From NCBI GenBank assembly GCA_002753565.1, contig PEAM01000004.1:62001-126000 (forward strand): a stretch of 64,000 nt of DNA. Reading direction: 5' to 3'. Below, piece after piece: positions 62,444-64,000 of this stretch. This DNA is from Magnetococcales bacterium. GTDB lineage: Bacteria; Pseudomonadota; Magnetococcia; Magnetococcales; JADFYX01. Position 1 is the first letter of the stretch. Each line of letters opens with the position of its first letter. The notes below the pieces were generated by a model, which was not told the origin of the DNA, did no database searches, and was given only the letters and a program-made list of their open reading frames with translations. A program made the translations under genes and the position numbers.

Positions 62444-63526
62444 TTACACCCGAATCTGCTCTGCCAACTCATGAACCACCATGGCAAATCGTGAGGATCG
62501 GTTCCATCGGGTAATCACCCGAAAATTGGTAAAAACCAAATGGTACCGAAGACCATTTTTCTCTTTCAGACGCACCAATCCCACCGACTGATTGGGGTCG
62601 GGAGGTGAGACCCCTTCCGGCAATTGAACCTGCTGAGCCTGCCACCAGTGCCACGGTTTCATCTTGTCCAACGAGGGGGAGACCAGGTTTTTGAGGTTGG
62701 GGGTTTGAACCGGAAGCAGTGTGTATCTCTCCCCGGCCTTCCAGCCATGGCCCGCCAAAAAAGAGGCGATAGAGGCCAGAACATCCACCGGCGTATGAAA
62801 AATATCCCGCCGACCATCACCGTCAAAATCCACTGCGTAGCGCCGCATGGTCTCGGGTATCATCTGCGCCTGTCCCATCGCCCCGGCATAGGAGCCTTTC
62901 AGGGTGTGAGGCGCAAATCCCTCTTCCTGGCAGAGCAACAGAAAGTGGCGTAACTGGGTCCGAAAAAAGCTGGCCCGTCTGGGGTAGCCGGTAGAGAGGG
63001 TAAACAGGGTGCGCAACACCGAAAACCCCCCGGTATTCTTACCATAGCTACTCTCAATACCCCACAAAGCCACCACCACTTCCGCCGGAACCTGATACTT
63101 CTCTTCCACAGCCTGGAGCGTCTTGGCATAGCGTTTAAGCCGATTTTTTCCGCCCTTTATCCTGTTTTCGCTGATAAAAAGTGTCCGATATTGGTTGTAG
63201 GGCTTTGCCTCGGCCTGATGGTTCATCCATTTAACGACCCGTTTGTCCGGCTTAATCCTGGCAAGCAGGTCGTAGAGCCGGTCAGACTCAAACAGCCCCC
63301 TCTCCACCCAGGCCTGCAGCCAGGGGTGTTCGGAAAAAAAGCGTTGCCGGGAGGGGGCTTTGGATGCCGCAAAAACAGCCAAAGGGTGCGATAGCAGGGC
63401 CACCCCCATCATACCCTGCAGAAACAGTCGTCGCTGGGAAGGGGGCGAACGGAAACAGGGAAAAGAGTCTCGCCCTTGATCTGGAAAGGAAGCGGGTCCA
63501 TCATTACGGTCGATGCCGTCACTCAT
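62444..63526 (-). CDS. Lytic murein transglycosylase, MltB type
   Basis: The 360-residue enzyme has the slt-like fold with catalytic Glu in ALWGIESSYGKNTGGF and the typical SYAGAMGQAQMIPETMRRYAVDFDGDGRRDIF and DVLASIASFLAGHGW motifs. The N-terminus has an SQRRLFLQG stretch before a hydrophobic segment, like a twin-arginine signal peptide, rather than a lipobox, so the enzyme is probably soluble in the periplasm. The ATG at 63526 is favoured because AAGG precedes it. RlpA follows at once, so the two glycan-cleaving enzymes are co-expressed. Confidence 0.9.
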   Translation of the reverse strand: MSDGIDRNDGPASFPDQGRDSFPCFRSPPSQRRLFLQGMMGVALLSHPLAVFAASKAPSRQRFFSEHPWLQAWVERGLFESDRLYDLLARIKPDKRVVKWMNHQAEAKPYNQYRTLFISENRIKGGKNRLKRYAKTLQAVEEKYQVPAEVVVALWGIESSYGKNTGGFSVLRTLFTLSTGYPRRASFFRTQLRHFLLLCQEEGFAPHTLKGSYAGAMGQAQMIPETMRRYAVDFDGDGRRDIFHTPVDVLASIASFLAGHGWKAGERYTLLPVQTPNLKNLVSPSLDKMKPWHWWQAQQVQLPEGVSPPDPNQSVGLVRLKEKNGLRYHLVFTNFRVITRWNRSSRFAMVVHELAEQIRV

Positions 63527-63713
63527 CACGCAGGCCTTTTTAGTGTTGCCGGGTCTGGTCGTGATCACCAGAGGGCCACCTTGCTATAGGTTGATTAAGT
63601 TTCAAAACCGCTATTCTAACCGTATTTTCCCACTGCTCCAAGGATGGGATAAAAAAAAAGAGTGAATGGTATGATCACACCCCCTTTTATTGTTGTTGTT
63701 TCAGGTCGAAATC

Positions 63714-64000
63714 ATGGGTAAAACCGGCTCCTGGATGGTCAAGCTCCGCCATCTGCTTCCCTTCTATCGTCAACACGCTCTCTCTTTCGGCATCGGGTTT
63801 TTGCTTCTGGCCGCCACCGCCCTCACCACAGCCGCCATCCCCTATGTCATGAAGCTGGCTATCGATACCCTCACCCAACCGGTTGGCCAACAGGAGCTGG
63901 GCTATCTCACTCTGACTCTTATTGGCCTGGCCCTGCTCAATGCGGTCACCCGTGTGAAGGCCCGAACCCATATTTTTGGCATTGGTCGTCGGGTGGAGTA
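63714..64000 (+). CDS. ABC exporter (membrane-ATPase fusion), N-terminal fragment
   Basis: The visible 95 codons encode a basic start and two membrane helices (about 25-45 and 65-82), then NAVTRVKARTHIFGIGRRVEY, which is typical of the transmembrane domain of MsbA/MdlB-type exporters (FxxGxRVEYDLR). The ATPase part lies beyond the window. Only a weak ribosome site (AGGT) precedes the ATG. It is divergent from the transglycosylase. Substrate unknown. Confidence 0.82.
   Translation, partial: MGKTGSWMVKLRHLLPFYRQHALSFGIGFLLLAATALTTAAIPYVMKLAIDTLTQPVGQQELGYLTLTLIGLALLNAVTRVKARTHIFGIGRRVE

Noticed and set aside
1-64000. tRNA or rRNA genes
   Set aside because: No cloverleaf-like sequence with a TTCGAAT-type T loop or conserved rRNA segment was seen by eye; a covariance-model scan could not be run.

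Overview
The window is a gene-dense bacterial chromosome segment with about 55 protein-coding genes and no visible rRNA, tRNA, IS element, prophage or CRISPR array. Two alphaproteobacterial hallmarks are present: a GapR (DUF2312) nucleoid protein at about 47.5 kb, and a PopZ-like acidic protein directly upstream of valS at 57.8-60.1 kb. With these occur a fused RlmKL methyltransferase, several hemerythrin domains and large chemoreceptor-type sensors. This suggests a motile, oxygen-sensing, probably microaerophilic member of or near the Alphaproteobacteria. A Magnetococcales-like organism would fit, but no magnetosome gene is present and the assignment is inference.

Layout. 0-6.1 kb (minus strand): lysS, lolC, lolD, a site-2 protease and trpS/rluB form a tightly packed operon, followed by the 5' end of mutL. 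6.5-12.5 kb: a receptor with HBM and HAMP domains but no signalling domain, prfB with its programmed frameshift, a cyclic-nucleotide-binding protein, an orphan HicB-like protein, a YciI protein, a SLOG/molybdenum-carrier-like protein, and a cytosolic histidine kinase paired with cheD. 12.5-16.5 kb: ybbP/ybbA-type exporter genes divergent from a tesA-type esterase. 16.5-22.3 kb: signalling genes, namely a 915-residue chemoreceptor with a haem-c motif, a CZB-like domain and hemerythrin, then a PAS-GGDEF-EAL protein and a response regulator. 22.4-25.6 kb: a partial Yej-type peptide importer (yejA, yejB) with a small Cys-rich gene. 25.8-28.0 kb: a MEMO1-AMMECR1 fusion and a YdjM-like membrane protein. 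28.0-30.7 kb: an arsenate resistance operon (arsR, GAPDH, arsJ) under a promoter that lies inside a perfect palindrome and may give a leaderless mRNA.

31-34.3 kb: a Pro/Val/Tyr-rich exported protein and a CHASE2-kinase whose DFG motif is NFA. 34.4-42.0 kb: molybdenum cofactor synthesis and molybdate uptake (moaE-mogA fusion, moeA, moaC, a hemerythrin gene, moaA, modA, modB, modC; moeB convergent); moaD is not visible. 42.2-45.1 kb: an S24-type repressor with a candidate operator, a YajD-like HNH protein, a long non-coding stretch with a strong stem-loop, and a DHH phosphoesterase. 45.2-51.0 kb: rlmKL, gapR, a DUF4139 protein, an RluA-family synthase and a small unknown. 51.4-60.1 kb: one long minus-strand gene train popZ-like, valS, nadC, birA, coaX and a SPOR protein. 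60.2-63.5 kb: cell-wall enzymes (D,D-carboxypeptidase, RlpA, MltB-type transglycosylase). The right edge cuts the start of an ABC exporter.

The most unusual items are the PopZ-like protein, whose acidic linker is expanded by two different tandem repeats to 784 residues; the triple-sensor chemoreceptor; the MoaE-MogA fusion with a His-rich linker; the promoter-in-palindrome arsR start; and the signalling-domain-less HBM receptor.
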